NCBI RefSeq assembly: GCF_047511655.1
Contig: NC_133397.1
Span: forward strand, 49,366,001-49,430,000
DNA length: 64,000 bases
Direction of reading: 5' to 3'
DNA from: Castor canadensis
Lineage: Eukaryota > Chordata > Mammalia > Rodentia > Castoridae
The position numbers were made by a program, and so were the translations under genes. Shown piece by piece: positions 34,218 through 47,283 of this stretch. The notes under the pieces were generated by a model, which worked only from the letters and a program-made list of their open reading frames with translations, was not told where the DNA came from and did no database searches. Position 1 is the first letter of the stretch. Each line of letters opens with the position of its first letter.

Positions 34218-36205
34218 TTTTTTTTTTTTTATTCATATGTGCATACAAGGCTTGGGTCATTTCTCCCCCCTGCTCCCACCCCCTCCCTTACCTCCCACTC
34301 CGCCCTCTCCCTCTCCCCCAACCCCCTCAATACCCAGCAGAAACTATTTTGCCCTTATTTCTAATTTTGTTGTAGAGAGAGTATAAGCCATAATAGGAAG
34401 GAACAAGGGTTTTTGCAGGTTGAGATAAGGATAGCTATACAGGGCATTGACTCACATTAATTTCCTGTGCGTGTGTGTTACCTTCTAGGTTAATTCTTTT
34501 TGATCTCACCTTTTCTCTAGTTCCTGGTCCCCTTTTCCTATTGGCCTCAGTTGCTTTTAAGGTATCTTAAAGTCCTATCCCCTTGTTGTGTTTGCCCTTG
34601 ATCTAATCTCCACATATGAGGGAGAACATACGATTTTTGGTCTTTTGAGCCAGGCTAGCCTCACTCAGAATGATGTTCTCCAATTCCATCCATTTACCAG
34701 TGAATGATAACATTTCATTCTTCTTCATGGCTGCATAAAATTCCATTGTGTATAGATACCACATTTTTTTAATCCATTCGTCGGTGGTGGGGCATCTTGG
34801 CTGTTTCCATAACTTGGCCATTGTGAAAAGTACCACAATAAACATGAGTGTGCAGGTGCCTCTGGAGTAACAGTCTTTTGGGTATATCCCCAAGAGTGGT
34901 ATTGCTGGATCAAATGGTAGATCAATGTCTAGCTTTTTAAGTAGCCTCCAAATTTTTTTTCCAGAGTGGTTGTACTAGTTTACATTCCCACCAACAGTGT
35001 AAGAGGGTTCCTTTTTCCCCACATCCTTGCCAACACTTGTTGTTCGTGGTGTTGCTAATGATGGCTATTCTAACAGGGGTGAGGTGGAATCTTAGTGTGG
35101 GTTTAATTTGCATTTCCTTTATTGCAGAGATGGTGAGCATTTTTTCATGTGTTTTTTGGCCATTTGAATTTCTTCTTTTGAGAAAGTTCTGTTTAGTTCA
35201 CTTGCCTATTTCTTTATTGGTTCATTAGTTTTGGGAGAATTTAGTTTTTTAAGTTCCCTATATATTCTGGTTATCAGTCCTTTGTCTGATGTATAGCTGG
35301 CAAATATTTTCTCCCACTCTGTGGGTGTTCTCTTCAGTTTAGAGACCATTTCTTTTGATGAACAGAAGCTTTTTAGTTTTATGAGGTCCTATTTATGTAT
35401 GCTATCTCTTAGTTGCTGTGCTGCTGGGGTTTTGTTGAGAAAGTTCTTACCTATACCTACTAACTCCAGAGTATTTCCTACTCTTTCCTGTATCAACTTT
35501 AGAGTTTGTGGTCTGATATTAGGATCCTTGATCCATTTTGAGTTAATCTTGGTATAGGGTGATATACATGGATCTAGTTTCAGTTTTTTGCAGACTGCTA
35601 ACCAGTTTTCCCAGCAGTTTTTGTTGAAGAGGCTGCTATTTCTCCATCGTATATTTTTAGCTCCTTTGTCAAGGACAAGTTGGTTACAGTTGTGTGGCTT
35701 CATATCTGGGTCCTCTATTCTGTTGCACTGGTCTTCATGTCTGTTTTTGTGCCAGTACAATGCTGTTTTTATTGTTACTGCTTTGTAATATAGTTTGAAG
35801 TTGGGTATCGTGATACCTCCAGCATTGTTCTTTTGAGTGAGTATAGCCTTGGCTATTCGTGGCCTCTGGAGTTCCATATAAATTTAGCGGTAAACTTTTC
35901 AATCACTTTAATGAATGTCATTGGAATTTTGATGGGAATTGCATTAAAAATGTAGATTACTTTTGGGAGTATAGACATTTTTACTATGTTGATTCTACCA
36001 ATTCATGAGCATGGGAGATCTCTCCACTTTCTATAGTCTTCCTCAATCTCTTTCTTCAGAAGTGTATAGTTTTCCTTGTAGAGGTCTTTCACATCTTTTG
36101 TTAGGTTTACACCTAGGTATTTGGTTTTTTTTGAGGCTATTGTAAATGGAATTGTTTTCATACATTCTTTTTCAGTTTGCTCATTGTTAGTGTATAGAAA
36201 TGCTA
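34218..36205 (-). mobile_element. 5'-truncated L1, ORF2 C-terminus and 3' UTR, minus strand
   Basis: A T-run at 34218-34230 is the complement of the A tail, followed by the C-rich complement of the L1 G-rich tract (34265-34325). ORF2 C-terminal coding sequence is readable on the minus strand in three pieces (35877-35389, 35140-34937, 34893-34603) that change frame twice, so it is inactive. The second piece carries the Cys/His-rich C-terminal segment of ORF2p. ORF2p is the endonuclease and reverse transcriptase of L1; only the part after the reverse-transcriptase domain remains here. The 5' end is truncated at about 36205. The 3' UTR is nearly the same as at 8634-8959 and 55998-56158. Confidence 0.9.
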
Positions 36206-36384
36206 CTCTTTTAACCTAAAGCCAATGTGATTCAAAGAAGAATGTGAAAGAGAGGGATTATTTGACATGATACTACTTTACTTTCTCTTCATAAGACACC
36301 TGAGATATTATTAAGCCTTGAATGAAAGGCCAATACATTCTCTACTGTAGAAAAAAAATGGTGGCATGTTTCCATTTTTGTTTT

Positions 36385-36725
36385 AATTCTGTTTTTCTAC
36401 TTAACATTCTTATTAGTATATATTAGTTGTACAGGGTGGTTTCATTGTGACATTTCCATATGTGCTTGCAATGTACCTTGGTTAGTTTCACCACCATCAT
36501 CACTCTTCCTTATCCCTCATCTTCTCTTCTTAAAAGTTTTATTTCAACGGGTTTCATTGCTTATTGTCACACAAGTATATAAAGTACATTGACCATATTC
36601 ACCTTCCTTTACCTTGTCTCTTCACTCTCCCCCTCCCAAGAACTTCCCTCCTAACAAGACCTGTTTCACAATCCTGTCCTTTATTTTTAACTGTGTTCTT
36701 ACTTTAAATTCTAGCTATATTAAAT
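36385..36725 (-). repeat. Old L1-like 3' fragment
   Basis: It shares 'tttcattgtgacatttccat', 'caatgtaccttggttagttt' and a CT-rich interior with 10810-10995. It looks like an antisense old L1 3' UTR. No coding sequence. Confidence 0.5.
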
Positions 36726-37314
36726 GAAGATTGTTATCTTAAGTTACAGACACACAGACACACACATACTTCGTGGTATTTTAGGCACTGAATTACAGCC
36801 AAGCACATCTAAATATAAGAGGCTGAAATCCTCTTTAGCTAACTCAAATATTGGCTGAGATGATAATGTGTCCTCATATGTTCAGTAGAAATTCAATCAT
36901 AATGTTGCAATTTTGCTGTTAAAAAACTATTTTCAATATTCAATGGCTATAGGAATATTTAAGGACCAGCTCAAATACTTCATTTTAGTCACCTTTTTTA
37001 TTTAATTAAATTCAATCCATGCAAAACACAGAAGCTGGTGATGAATAAATGAGGGCAGGCATGCACAGGAAGTGAGGAAGTACCACCTTTTAATAACATT
37101 ACACTTAAATGCCCAAAGGAAGAGAAATATAGAGGAATCATCTATTTTCTTGTTGCATGTGAGCAAAAGCAATTTTCTACTATTGCATCACTCTTTGTTG
37201 AGATGTTTGAGATTCTTTGTTTTCTTGTTGAAACTAAAATTCAGGGTGTGTTGTTTAACAGAAGGGAACCACTAGAGGCAGATGGAGCTCTTCAGTTGGT
37301 GTTTGTTTCTCTTT

Positions 37315-37740
37315 CTTCCTTCATTTGTCTATTAGCTTCCAAGAGCTACGGTAGTAAATTATCTCAAATTTAGTAGCATATAAAAAAGAAATCTATCTTT
37401 CCACGTTCAGGGAGCCAGAGTCCAAAAGTCAAGGAGTCAACAAGGCTGGTGCTGCTGCCACAACTGCATTCCATCTAAATGTTGCTGCCTTTTGCTATCA
37501 ATAAAGCTCTTCACTTTTTAAGCTTTAAGAAAGAAACTGCCTGTGTTTCTCTCCTAGGTTCTCATTGCTCACCACAATTCTTCCATTCTTTGGCTGAATA
37601 CACATCACCACATTCTCTACTTCCATTTGATATCACTTTCCACTCTGTCTCTGTGTGTAGTTTCTGTCTCCAACGTGGACACTATGTCACTAGCCTGTTA
37701 GGCTTTTATTTTTATTCTTAATTATATTTATGGAGAGCAT
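37315..37740. repeat. Unclassified old eutherian repeat
   Basis: The blocks 'ttagtagcatataaaaaaga' and 'agggagccagagtccaaaag' then 'tcaaggagtcaacaaggctg' resemble a common old repeat with '...agtccaaaatcaaggtgtcagcagggc...' motifs. I cannot decide between an LTR and a LINE 3' end. The plus-strand frame at 37479-37721 falls in it and is incidental. Confidence 0.35.
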
Positions 37741-37852
37741 AGTCCCAAATAAAATTGCTTTCTAAGGTTCTGAGTGGACATGGGCTTGGAGGTGACACAT
37801 TATTCTTGAGATTTCACTTTCAATTGTTGTTATCAGCAGCATTAGATACACA

Positions 37853-37854
<2 letters not shown>

Positions 37855-37882
<28 letters not shown>
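37855..37882. repeat. (TG)n microsatellite
   Basis: This is a pure TG run of about 14 units. Confidence 0.95.
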
Positions 37883-37886
<4 letters not shown>

Positions 37887-38528
37887 AATCTATCTTCACT
37901 CTTTTATCTTATCTATAATTGAATTATTTTGAAACCTAACTAGTCTATGCCAATGTGCATTCCACATTGAGAAATTTAAAATTAAATTAAGAAATCCTAA
38001 CTCCATTGTGAATGAAAGAGTTGTAAATAAGAGCTATGAGTGATCACTTTATTCCATGTGTACTTAAAAAAAAAAGTTGGCACACAGAGCCTAAAGAACA
38101 AAACCAACAATCATAGAAGAACAAAAACAAGAGAAGGAGAACTACTATTTTGCTATGTCTATTATTCTGGTCTTTTCCAAGATTCCTGGTAGGATCTCTT
38201 TTTTTTTGTTTGTTTGGTCTCTAATATATTTTTATGACTTTACAATAAGCCCCTAAACCTCACTATCTTTTGTTATGGGAAAATCAAGTAGAGTTCTCTT
38301 ATATGATCCTGAATATATCTGAACTTTTTACAACACCCTTGTGTAAATAAGGGAAAGTATTATATAAGGACATTATATAAGGAAAACATGTTCATGGCCA
38401 GGTAAGGAGAAAATAAAGGTGAATGAAACTTAAAGGTGCAAACTGAGAATGAAATATGAAGCTTTCATAACGGTGACTTCTCATTGTAGGGCTCTTATTT
38501 GCTTGGTATTTGGAAGGGTTTATATTCA

Positions 38529-38590
38529 TTCTCTCTCTCTTTCTTCCTCTCTTCCTTCCTCTCTTCTCTCTCTCTCTCTCTCTCTCTCTC
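38529..38590. repeat. CT-rich microsatellite
   Basis: Interrupted CT and CTTC repeats end in a pure (CT) run of about 12 units. The open frames on both strands here (38392-38592, 38499-38714) are products of this simple sequence. Confidence 0.9.
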
Positions 38591-38879
38591 AAAGAAAGAG
38601 TTTATTATGTTGAACATAACTTTAATATTTAATATTTCCAGTCACCTAAAATATGTAGTGTCTAATAGCTATTTTTATGTCTATAATTTAATATTTCTCA
38701 TTAATGAAATTTAATTAAAATCGCATAATAGTTATTCAGTACTATTACTCCATCAGATATTCTGCAAATTTTGAGGCCTGTGAGATGCAAAGAAAAATTA
38801 GAAATCTTAGGGAAGTTGGCAGTGTTCAAATTAAGGAAAACAAAATCTATGTTTAATAATAATGCTTATAATTATTGAA

Positions 38880-39085
38880 AAATTGGTATATGCTTAATAC
38901 CATTTATGAATTCCTTTTTAATTTATCTAAATATTAAAACAATCTAAATAAAATGTATGTTTTATTCCCATTTTACTGATGAAATAAACTAAGGCATTAA
39001 GAGGTTACAACACGAATAAAATTACAAGAATGGTGTCAGAACTCAGTCAGTGCCTCTCCCAACCTGAGTGCATAACCCTAATGAT
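38880..39085 (+). repeat. MIR SINE
   Basis: The core and 3' part of MIR are recognisable: 'cattttactgatgaaataaa', 'ctaaggcattaagaggtta', 'tggtgtcagaactcagtcag'. MIR is an ancient tRNA-derived SINE shared by all mammals. It is strongly diverged, as expected. Confidence 0.75.
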
Positions 39086-39744
39086 TTTGTTTATTTGATA
39101 AAGGGTACCAGAATTTCCAGTTTACTTTGATTCAACTTAGACTTTAAACAACAAATTAATCAAGATTAAAAACTTGAATAAGACATACATATACAACTTA
39201 GCCTATAAATCACTAGGAAAGCCCTATGAGTGTTTGATATAATATTCAGAGAATTTAGAAATGCTGATATAAATATTGTAAAAATTATTTTGCATTTAAC
39301 TTGAATATGTGTGTATCTCTTGAAAGGAAGATCAAGTGCAAAGGTACAAATAAATGAACAAAAGTGGTGTATTTTTGAATAAGAAGAAAATGGGGAAAAG
39401 GATGTACATTTGCTAAAGAAACCAGTATGAATACAAGTGTGTTTTTAACACCAAAAAATGTGAGTTATCCTTAAAATTTTTTCATATATTTATATTTCCA
39501 CTGCATTTTCAACATTTTAACATTCTATTTAGTTTTTACTTTGTTTAGTTTAATTTTTACTTTTATCAATTCTTACTTTAATAATTAGCTATGAAATAAC
39601 CCCCAAACATTTCAACATAACTTAGATTATCCTATTAAACATGCATAGACTAAAGTATTTAATATTTGAAAATGTATTTAATGTTCATTTTTTAAAGAAC
39701 ATAACATTTGCACTAAGGTAAATTACACATCATCATTTTGTAGG

Positions 39745-40000
39745 GCTGAAACTTTTCCAAAGTGAGCACACCAGGTAACCAACACTCACATGAAGAAATA
39801 AGACATGATCAGCTTTTTTGGAAGCCCCTCGGGTTTTCTCTCAGTCACTGAACCCAAAAAACCTTTCCTGATTTCTTCTTGACTTCTTAAACCCTAGATT
39901 AATTTTTCCTGTGCTTGAATTTTATATAACTGGAATCATACATTATGTATTATATGTGGTTACTTTTGCTAAATATTGTGTTTATCTTGCTTGTAGTAGT
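39745..40000 (-). repeat. Old L1 (L1M-like) 3' UTR fragment
   Basis: The antisense blocks 'caccaggtaaccaacactca', 'tttataactggaatcatac' and 'ggttacttttgctaaatatt' fit an old eutherian L1 3' UTR. No coding sequence. Confidence 0.5.
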
Positions 40001-40411
40001 GATTATTTTAAATTTATGATAGACCCTCATTTAACTTTTCAACAACCTAACTATATTTATTTCTAAATTTTTGTCAAATTATTTCATAAAATTAGTTTTA
40101 TAGAAAAACTTTTATAAAAAATGCATATTTTTTGCTACTGATTTTGTTAACTTGCCTAGTACTAAATTTTTCATAGACTTTTGAGTTCTGTGTTCTAGGA
40201 TTATATTGAGAGATGTTTTTAAAGTTGCTTCCAATTTCCTTTCGTATCTGAGGGTAGGGTGGCTATGACTTTAGCTTCTTCATATCCTTGTTACCAGAAT
40301 CAAAGGTTCCTATAGATCGATGCAATACTGAAAGTGGGGGAGGCAGAAATTAGTGGAAGGAAATAGATTTATTCAAGGCCATCCCTGAGGAAAAATAGAG
40401 GAAGCTTTTCT

Positions 40412-40637
40412 TTTTTCCTCCTTCTTTCTTTCTTTCTTTTTTTTTTTTTTTTGTGGTACTAGAGCTTGAACTCAAGGCCTTCACCTTCAGCCACTCTACC
40501 AGCCATATTTTTGTGAAGGGTTTTTTTTGAGAAAGGGTCTCCCCAACTATTTACCCAGACTGGCTTCCAACCACAATCCTGCTGATCTCTGCCTGCTGAG
40601 TAGATAGGATTATAGGCATAAGCCATCAGCACTCGGC
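40412..40637 (-). mobile_element. Composite B1-ID SINE with target-site duplication
   Basis: The 16-bp direct repeats tagaggaagcttttct (40396-40411) and tagaggaggcttttct (40638-40653) differ at one base and flank the element. In plus-strand view a T-run, the complement of the tail, comes first, then an ID unit (ctagagcttgaactcaaggc), a T-rich linker and one B1-like unit ending 'gccatcagcactcggc'. The duplication fixes both boundaries and shows L1-mediated retroposition. Confidence 0.9.
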
Positions 40638-40869
40638 TAGAGGAGGCTTTTCTGTCTCAAACTTTCATATTTTCTTTTGGAAATGAGTTGAGGGTCTTTA
40701 TGAGACACACAAGTTACAAAGACATAATAAATGGGACATCCTTGAACTGGGTAGTGTCTTTCTCTTTATAGTATAATTGTATTTTTAATGGAGGACCTGA
40801 GACATTGACCTCCTATGGGTCACCATCTGCATTGTGTTTTCAGGCAAGCACATTACTTTCTTTCTTTTT

Positions 40870-41335
40870 TTAAGAAAGAAAGATTTAAGGCCTCATAGTT
40901 TTAGAGCATTACAGATTCAGAATTTCAGACCATGGTTGCTTCGTCCCATACACTTGGGCAGAACATCATGGTGGTGAGAGTATTTGGAAGAAGTTGTTCA
41001 TTTCCTGGTGGACAAGATACCAAGAAAGCAGAAGGGGACTGGAGACTTCATATAACCATTTAAGGCATGTCTGCAGTGACCTACTTCTATCTAGGTCCCA
41101 CTTACCAAAATTTCTATAGCCTCTAAAATAACTCTACAAGCTGGAAATCAAGATTTCAAAACGTGAACCTCTGGGGACATTTTCATATTGAAATCATAAC
41201 ATTCCATTCCTAGTCCCCAAAGCTGCATGACTATCTCATAATGCAAAAGGCACTTACTCCAGCTGCAAGGATCCCTAAAATCTTAATGGTTTCAACATTT
41301 GAACAGAAGTTCAAATTCAGCTGGAGATCATCATG
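40870..41335 (-). repeat. MaLR-like LTR with adjoining internal sequence
   Basis: In plus-strand view the LTR-like part runs to about 41205, with 'gtgaacctctggggacattt', 'catattgaaatcataacatt' and 'ccattcctagtccccaaagc'. Sequence typical of MaLR internal regions follows (gactatctcataatgcaaaa, cttaatggtttcaacatttg). The left boundary is lost in a T/A-rich tract. MaLR elements are nonautonomous ERVL relatives and encode no complete protein. Confidence 0.55.
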
Positions 41336-44094
41336 AAAAGCAAAATAAGCCAGACTCAGAAGGTTAAATATTATGTTTTCTCTCACTATACAGAAATCTA
41401 AATTTTTTTTAAAGCATGAAAGTAAAGGGGGACTATTTGGGATGAGGAACACATTACTTTTCTGTAAGTCAATTCATGAGAGTTGAAGAGAGAGGGAGGT
41501 GGTACAGATGCCGGGCTTATAATTTAGAATATCATGTGAGAGATTGTTAAAAGATTAGGGAAGGATTACAGAAAGAAAGCAAAGGTAGTAGGTTTTCTCA
41601 GCTATGTTACATTACCTGACAAAGCAGACCAAAGGAGAAACCAAGCCATCTTTTTGTCAAAGCAGTTTGTCTAGGACTTTCTTATTTTTTACATGGCCAC
41701 TAACTATTAGCTAGACATCATAAGTGCACATTTCCCCCTGCTCTATTACATCTTCCATCCTCTAATCCCAACCAATGTCTCCCCAAAATATATCAGCATT
41801 CCTACTCACCTGTAAGATTGGTGGTTTTGATCTTGCGAAATGATTGTTCTATAACTTTCCTAAACTATGTGGTTAATTTGCATTTTGATCACTAAATGCT
41901 TTTAGTTTAAGTTAATGGTGCTGCTTTCCAAGCATGGATACATTTTATGAAGCTAACATTAACTTATAACAGATTTTGTGATCAAGTAAAAGTAAAACAT
42001 AAATGAATTTGCATTCAATTTTGATATCTTGGGTCTATCCTGATTGAATGGGATCAAAAAGATAAACTAAATAAATGGTAATTTGTGCTTAAATCCATCC
42101 ATGTTACTTTCGTTGTCAAGATATAATTGCCAGTGGGACTAAGAAAGTAAATACACTTAGGGCAGAGTGAATTCCAGCACAATTGACTTCTAACATTATA
42201 GAGTCAAGAGTTTAAATACTGGGACCTAAGTTGAATAGTTCTTTGACCCTTGTCAGGAAATCCCCATTAATTTTCCCCATCTCTGTGACTACAAATAATT
42301 ATAACTCTAGGGAAGCTCTCTTTCTCAAGTCATGAAATAATACAGGGCTCTGATGTGATCTGTTATAACTCAGCCCAGGACAAATTACTCTCATCAGTAA
42401 GAGGGAAGTCTGAATCAAAATATTGTAAGCACTGTGGAAGCCAGCTAAAAGGAACTTTCTGACTTACCAGTTTATCCTAAAGCTGACTTCTTCTAGGAGT
42501 TGAAAATAAAGTATGTGGTTACTTAATAGAGGGCAGCTAAAGTCAGACTGAGCCTTGTATTACCAGGACTCATTAGTGTAGCTGAAAAATTTTGAGATGA
42601 AAGCTCATCCCCATATTTCCTATCTACATTAGTAGTATTTTAATTAAGAGAGGACTCATAATGAATAGGAACCACAGTTAGATTTTTGTATGGACTACAG
42701 TTATTTTTGTTATTATTTACATTATAAATTCATAAGAGAAGCTTCTTTTACACTCAAACTTCTTATAAAAAACAAAATGTGTACTTGTAGATTTACAGTT
42801 AAAAAGAGAATTTTGTTGGGTGGCAACCAAACTCAGACATATGAGATTTAGTGCTCAATGGTGAACTTGAATCTAGTGTCTAGAACTGTGCTTACACTGA
42901 CTATTTTGAAATTTGAAATGTAGTTATATAGTGGAAGTAGCTGTGGAAATATTAGAAAGTCTCTAAAATTGGATAATTTGGTGTATGTTTTGAATATGAA
43001 ATTCTTTTAACATGTGACAATATGGCATAAAAATTCCAGCAGATCCAAACACCAGGAAAAAATATAATAGGAGAAAAAGGAAGAGTTAGCAAACATCGTT
43101 GTATAGTCAGATATGTCTGTACAGCTATCATGTAATAATTCAGATATAAGAGATCTAAGTTTTATTTCAAATATCTCCATTCCAACATTTCCCATATCTA
43201 AAGGAATTATCATTTACCAAAGGAAGCATTAGAGTATTATTAAACGTTTGCCTTTCTTTTATGTAACCCAATAAACCAACTCCTGCCAAATCTAATCTTG
43301 AAGGAACTCTCAGTTATATTTCTTCTTCCTTGGTTTCACTGCAGCTCTTTCAAAGAAAAAAAAAATCCCTTTACGAAGGCATATGTCTTAGCCTACTTAC
43401 TGACCTCTCTCTTACAGTATCTTTCTCCAATTCCCTCTTTTTATTGTTATAAGACATTATTATAAAAATTTTTCATGATGTAAAATTAAGGTAGATTCTA
43501 CATGCTTATGAAATACAACATTCTTCTCAGCACACTTATGGTTTTCTAGGTTTCACCCAGATTCCTCTTTCAATCACATTTCTTACATTACCCTCTGCAC
43601 CAAATTAACATACAGTTCACAGTTTCTGGAATTTTACATAGTTTGTGACATGTTTCCCATCAGCTTGCATAGTTCTTTTATCCTTAGCATCTCATACATT
43701 AGTTCTTGTCTGGCAAGAACTATAGCTTCTAACATTTCTTATATACCTATATTATAACACTTATACTACATTTTAGGTATATGTTTACCTTTTTCTCTCT
43801 CTTCCTAGGTTGCTAGCTACTTAGCAAATACATATTTTATACTAATTTTCCCTTTGTTCCCCTACTTTCAAGATCCTAGTACAAACTCTAGAAAATTATC
43901 AGGTTAATACATATTTAATAAAAAATAATGACTAATATGCAGAATGGGAGAAAAAACAAAGGCAGAGAAAAGCTTTCATATTAATAGAATTAAATGCTAA
44001 GTACATGATAAAACAGTCAGTTGTTAAATGGTTAAGGAAAAAACATTCTAAAATATTTGTGATTACTTATAGTGAAAACATACAATATTCCATG
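41336..44094. other. Non-genic stretch, possible decayed L2 near 43.3-43.9 kb
   Basis: The interval 43310-43920 has the pyrimidine-rich texture and closing 'ctaggttgctagctacttag ... gttaatacatatttaataaa' of a decayed L2, but too few anchors for a firm call. A perfect 8-bp-arm inverted repeat lies at 43701-43721. Otherwise I recognise nothing. Confidence 0.4.
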
Positions 44095-44520
44095 TTTTAG
44101 ATAACTCATGGTAATTTGTGAGGGTTTTTTCCACAGCAAATTAGTCTGTCAAGTCTGGAAAGGTTATAACTCCACCAAATGTTCAGACATCAAGGCAAGG
44201 AAACAAGAAACATGAAAAAACAAGGAGACATTCCACTAATGAATACATTTTCCCAGTAGCTGACCCCAAAGCCGTACAGATATAAACACTGCCTTGAAAA
44301 ACAATTCAAAAACTAGTTTCCAGATCAGCAAATTTTGGGGGAAAAAAATGCCAACAACACAAAACACAGAAAAGCAATTCAACAAAATCAGAAAAACAAT
44401 GACCAAAATGAGAAATTTAACATGTAAATTGAAATTATTTTTTTAAAATAGGAATTCTAGAGATGGAAAATACAATGAATGAAATGACAAAAATGCAGTA
44501 CAGAGCATCAACTGAAGAAC
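44095..44520 (+). repeat. Old L1 5' UTR/ORF1 fragment
   Basis: The blocks 'cccagtagctgaccccaaag', 'caattcaacaaaatcagaaa', 'tgaccaaaatgagaaatt' and 'atacaatgaatgaaatgac' follow the order of the region around the ORF1 start in old L1s. The plus-strand frame at 44463-44669 begins inside it but is not L1 ORF1 in extent. Confidence 0.6.
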
Positions 44521-44644
44521 CCTATACTCTACCACTAATATTTCCACATAAATCTAACCCTATGTCCCCAAACGCACCTTTCTCCTCACCACGCCTACCT
44601 GATAGTAATACTACACTTTGTGCCAGCTTTCCTGAGTTAGTCTC

Positions 44645-44753
44645 TTTTAGTCTCAATACAGAAGGGTGAATTCAACTATGAGATATTGTAAGAACTACTG
44701 TAAATGTCACAATGTACCTCCAGTACAACAATAATAAAAATAAATTAAAAACA
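44645..44753 (+). repeat. Dispersed 3'-end repeat with A tail (family of 12205-12483)
   Basis: It has 'gggtgaattcaactatgaga', 'actgtaaatgtcacaatgta' and an AATAATAAAAATAAA tail. It may be the 3' end of the same element as the L1 5' fragment before it, or an independent insertion. Confidence 0.55.
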
Positions 44754-46969
44754 AGCAAACAAAAAAGTTAAATAACCAAGAATCCAGGTTATTACACTGC
44801 TTTTGTAAAGAGTTGTTCACTTAGTCCACCATTTTTTAAAATAGATTTAAGAAACATGGCAAGCCGAACTATTGAAAAAGTGTGGGTTTTTATAAAAATT
44901 GTACTTAAGTTTGGCTTACCCCTTTGTTATATAAGTCTTGTATGATATAAATGGGAGCAATCTGAGTTCTAAGATTTTATCTTAGGACCAATGAATGCTC
45001 CATTAGGAATTTGGTTACCTTAGTCCTTTAAAAAGTCAATAATGATCAAATTTCTAAGAATTACGCTCAATGACATGAAAATCAAGAAATAAATCAAAAG
45101 AAAATATTTTTTGTTACATGTCAAAAAATCCTGTTTGTTCAAAAAATATGTAAAACAATGTCAAATCTGTATTTTAAGAGTTAATTTATTAGTTGTAATT
45201 ACCACAGGCAATTTATATACGATGTATTTCTCTCAGCTCAATAATTAAATTTTCACAGATATTTTTCTATGTTGATACTGAACATTTTTTTCACTCACAT
45301 TTTCTTAAGCTTCTTTATTGTAGCTCACTAAATGTAATGCAAAATAGCTATATGATCTTAGAATTTTAGAAAACAAAACTGCACACAAAAATTCATTCTC
45401 TTTATTATTGTCATCCATCATTGTTGTATGTGACTTCTGGGTCAATTTGGTAGTTCATTGCTGCATGTTTCATATGCAAATTCTTTTTCTCATTTTAGAG
45501 GATAGAGAAGAAAAACCAGAGATGTGTACCTATTCCAAAAAAGAATTCATAATCCACTTGTTATAAAAGTGTAATTAAAGCTCAGATTCTGCATACAATA
45601 CAAATACAGAACTCTTTCAGGTGATAAAATATAATAAAACACCTCAACAAAAATAATGTTATTGCAGGTTTATTTTAAAAAGGAACTCAATAATTTTTTT
45701 CCTGATTATCTTTTTCCTTAAATACATTTTTATAATTTAATCCCTTAAATATCCCATTATTTAGTTTCTAAATAAAGCCTTCTCTGTTATTGACTTGCTT
45801 TGCCTTCTTCAAAATTACCTTTGGTAAATTTGCCATTTTTTAAATTTTGGATCACAATAGTAACTGTCAACTAAATTTTAACCTTACTTGACGTATTCAG
45901 TGCTGGCTTTGAGAGTTTTGATAAAGACTTTTTCCATTAATTAATTCTGGAAATTATGGTACTGTGTGACATTCTTATTCTGTAATATACCACAAGTTTC
46001 AGAGGACCATGCAAAATATTTGACAATTTTAATTTGCATTTTCTTTCATACAGACAGATTACACACTGATATCGTAAGTTATTTGAAAGGCCCTAACATG
46101 ATTTAGCCAGAAATGTCACTCTTTTTGTATGTCACATGTACCTTTCATCTCATTATGAGCTAAATGAGTTTTAGTTGCAAGTTGTGACAACTATTCATGT
46201 TTCTCCCATGCTGCCAAAATTTTTTTTTTAAAAAAAAGCTTTTTAAGGCATCCTGATTATCATTTATTTTGATATATGCACCCATATTAGAGACAGCCAG
46301 AGATAAGAAATGTAAATTTTGAATGTAATGGTCAGATTTTCCTTTTTTCTAATACAGATTATATTTCACAGGAAAAAACTATTTTATTAAATTGATATTT
46401 GAATGCCACTCTTAAAGGTTTCTGAAAAGGAAATGAAATTAATGTTTTGTGCTCAAACAGGAAATTCTAATGGAATATCTCACCTCTTGCAAACAGGGCT
46501 ATATGCTGAGTAAGGGCAAAAATTCATAGTTTTTAGGACCATTTTAGAGAGTGAAAGCACATCATTGAGAGTGAATGAAGGGCTCAGGTGTTCACAACCC
46601 AACTTGTCTCTCTTCAATCATGGGCAAGAAATAACTAACAAAGAATATTTTGATTTTTAGATCAAATAGAGCAATGCCCTAAGTCTTCTTAATGACCTTA
46701 TGGTGATTCATTTTCTCCTGGGCATGTAATTTTTCAAAGAGCCCTTCCCACCCTAGTCTCTGCATTGAAGATTGTATTAGCACCCCACAGAGTGACTCAT
46801 TTCTACATGCAGCCATTCTAAATGTTGTCTCATTTGATCTTTACTGTTTCCCTTTTCCAACAGTGGCTTATTTTTTCAGTATTTACTGTCTTTCACTGAG
46901 TTAGCAATACCTTTGGAAGAGAAACAGAACAATGAGTGAAGGAATCTTTAAAGTATAATGTAGGGGGAG
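44754..46969. other. Non-genic AT-rich stretch, nothing recognised
   Basis: I see no repeat family, RNA gene or coding signal on either strand. A/T runs are common, for example around 46208-46235. Confidence 0.5.
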
Positions 46970-47075
46970 CAAAGTGATCTGTATCTTTGTATGAATGAAA
47001 AATCTGAGAAGAACTTAAAAAACTTGCTCAAAATCACAGAGAATGGAAATGTAAACTCAAGTACAAATATCTGCA
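46970..47075 (+). repeat. Probable MIR fragment
   Basis: 'gtatgaatgaaaaatctgag', then 'aaaaacttgctcaaaatcac' and 'agagaatggaaatgtaaact' follow the MIR core order (gaaactgag ... cttgcccaaggtcac ... gtggcagagctg), with heavy divergence. Confidence 0.5.
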
Positions 47076-47094
47076 ACTCCAAGAAACACTATTT

Positions 47095-47283
47095 TTTTTT
47101 GTGGTACTGGCATTTGAACTAAGGACCTACACCTTGAGCCACTCCACCAACCCTTTTTAGTAATGGGTTTTTTTGAGATAGGGTCTCAGGAACTATTTGC
47201 CCAAGCTGGCTTTGAACTGTGATCCTTCTGATCTCTGCCTCCTGAGTAGCTAGGATTACAGGAATGAGCCACAAGTGCCCTGC
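47095..47283 (-). mobile_element. Composite B1-ID SINE with target-site duplication
   Basis: The flanks are related: aagaaacactatttt from 47081 and aagaaacattttat from 47287. In plus-strand view: T-run, ID unit (tactggcatttgaactaagg ... tgagccactccaccaaccc), a T-rich linker, then a B1-like unit (gatagggtctcagga ... cctcctgagtagctaggatt). It is among the least diverged composite copies here. Confidence 0.85.
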
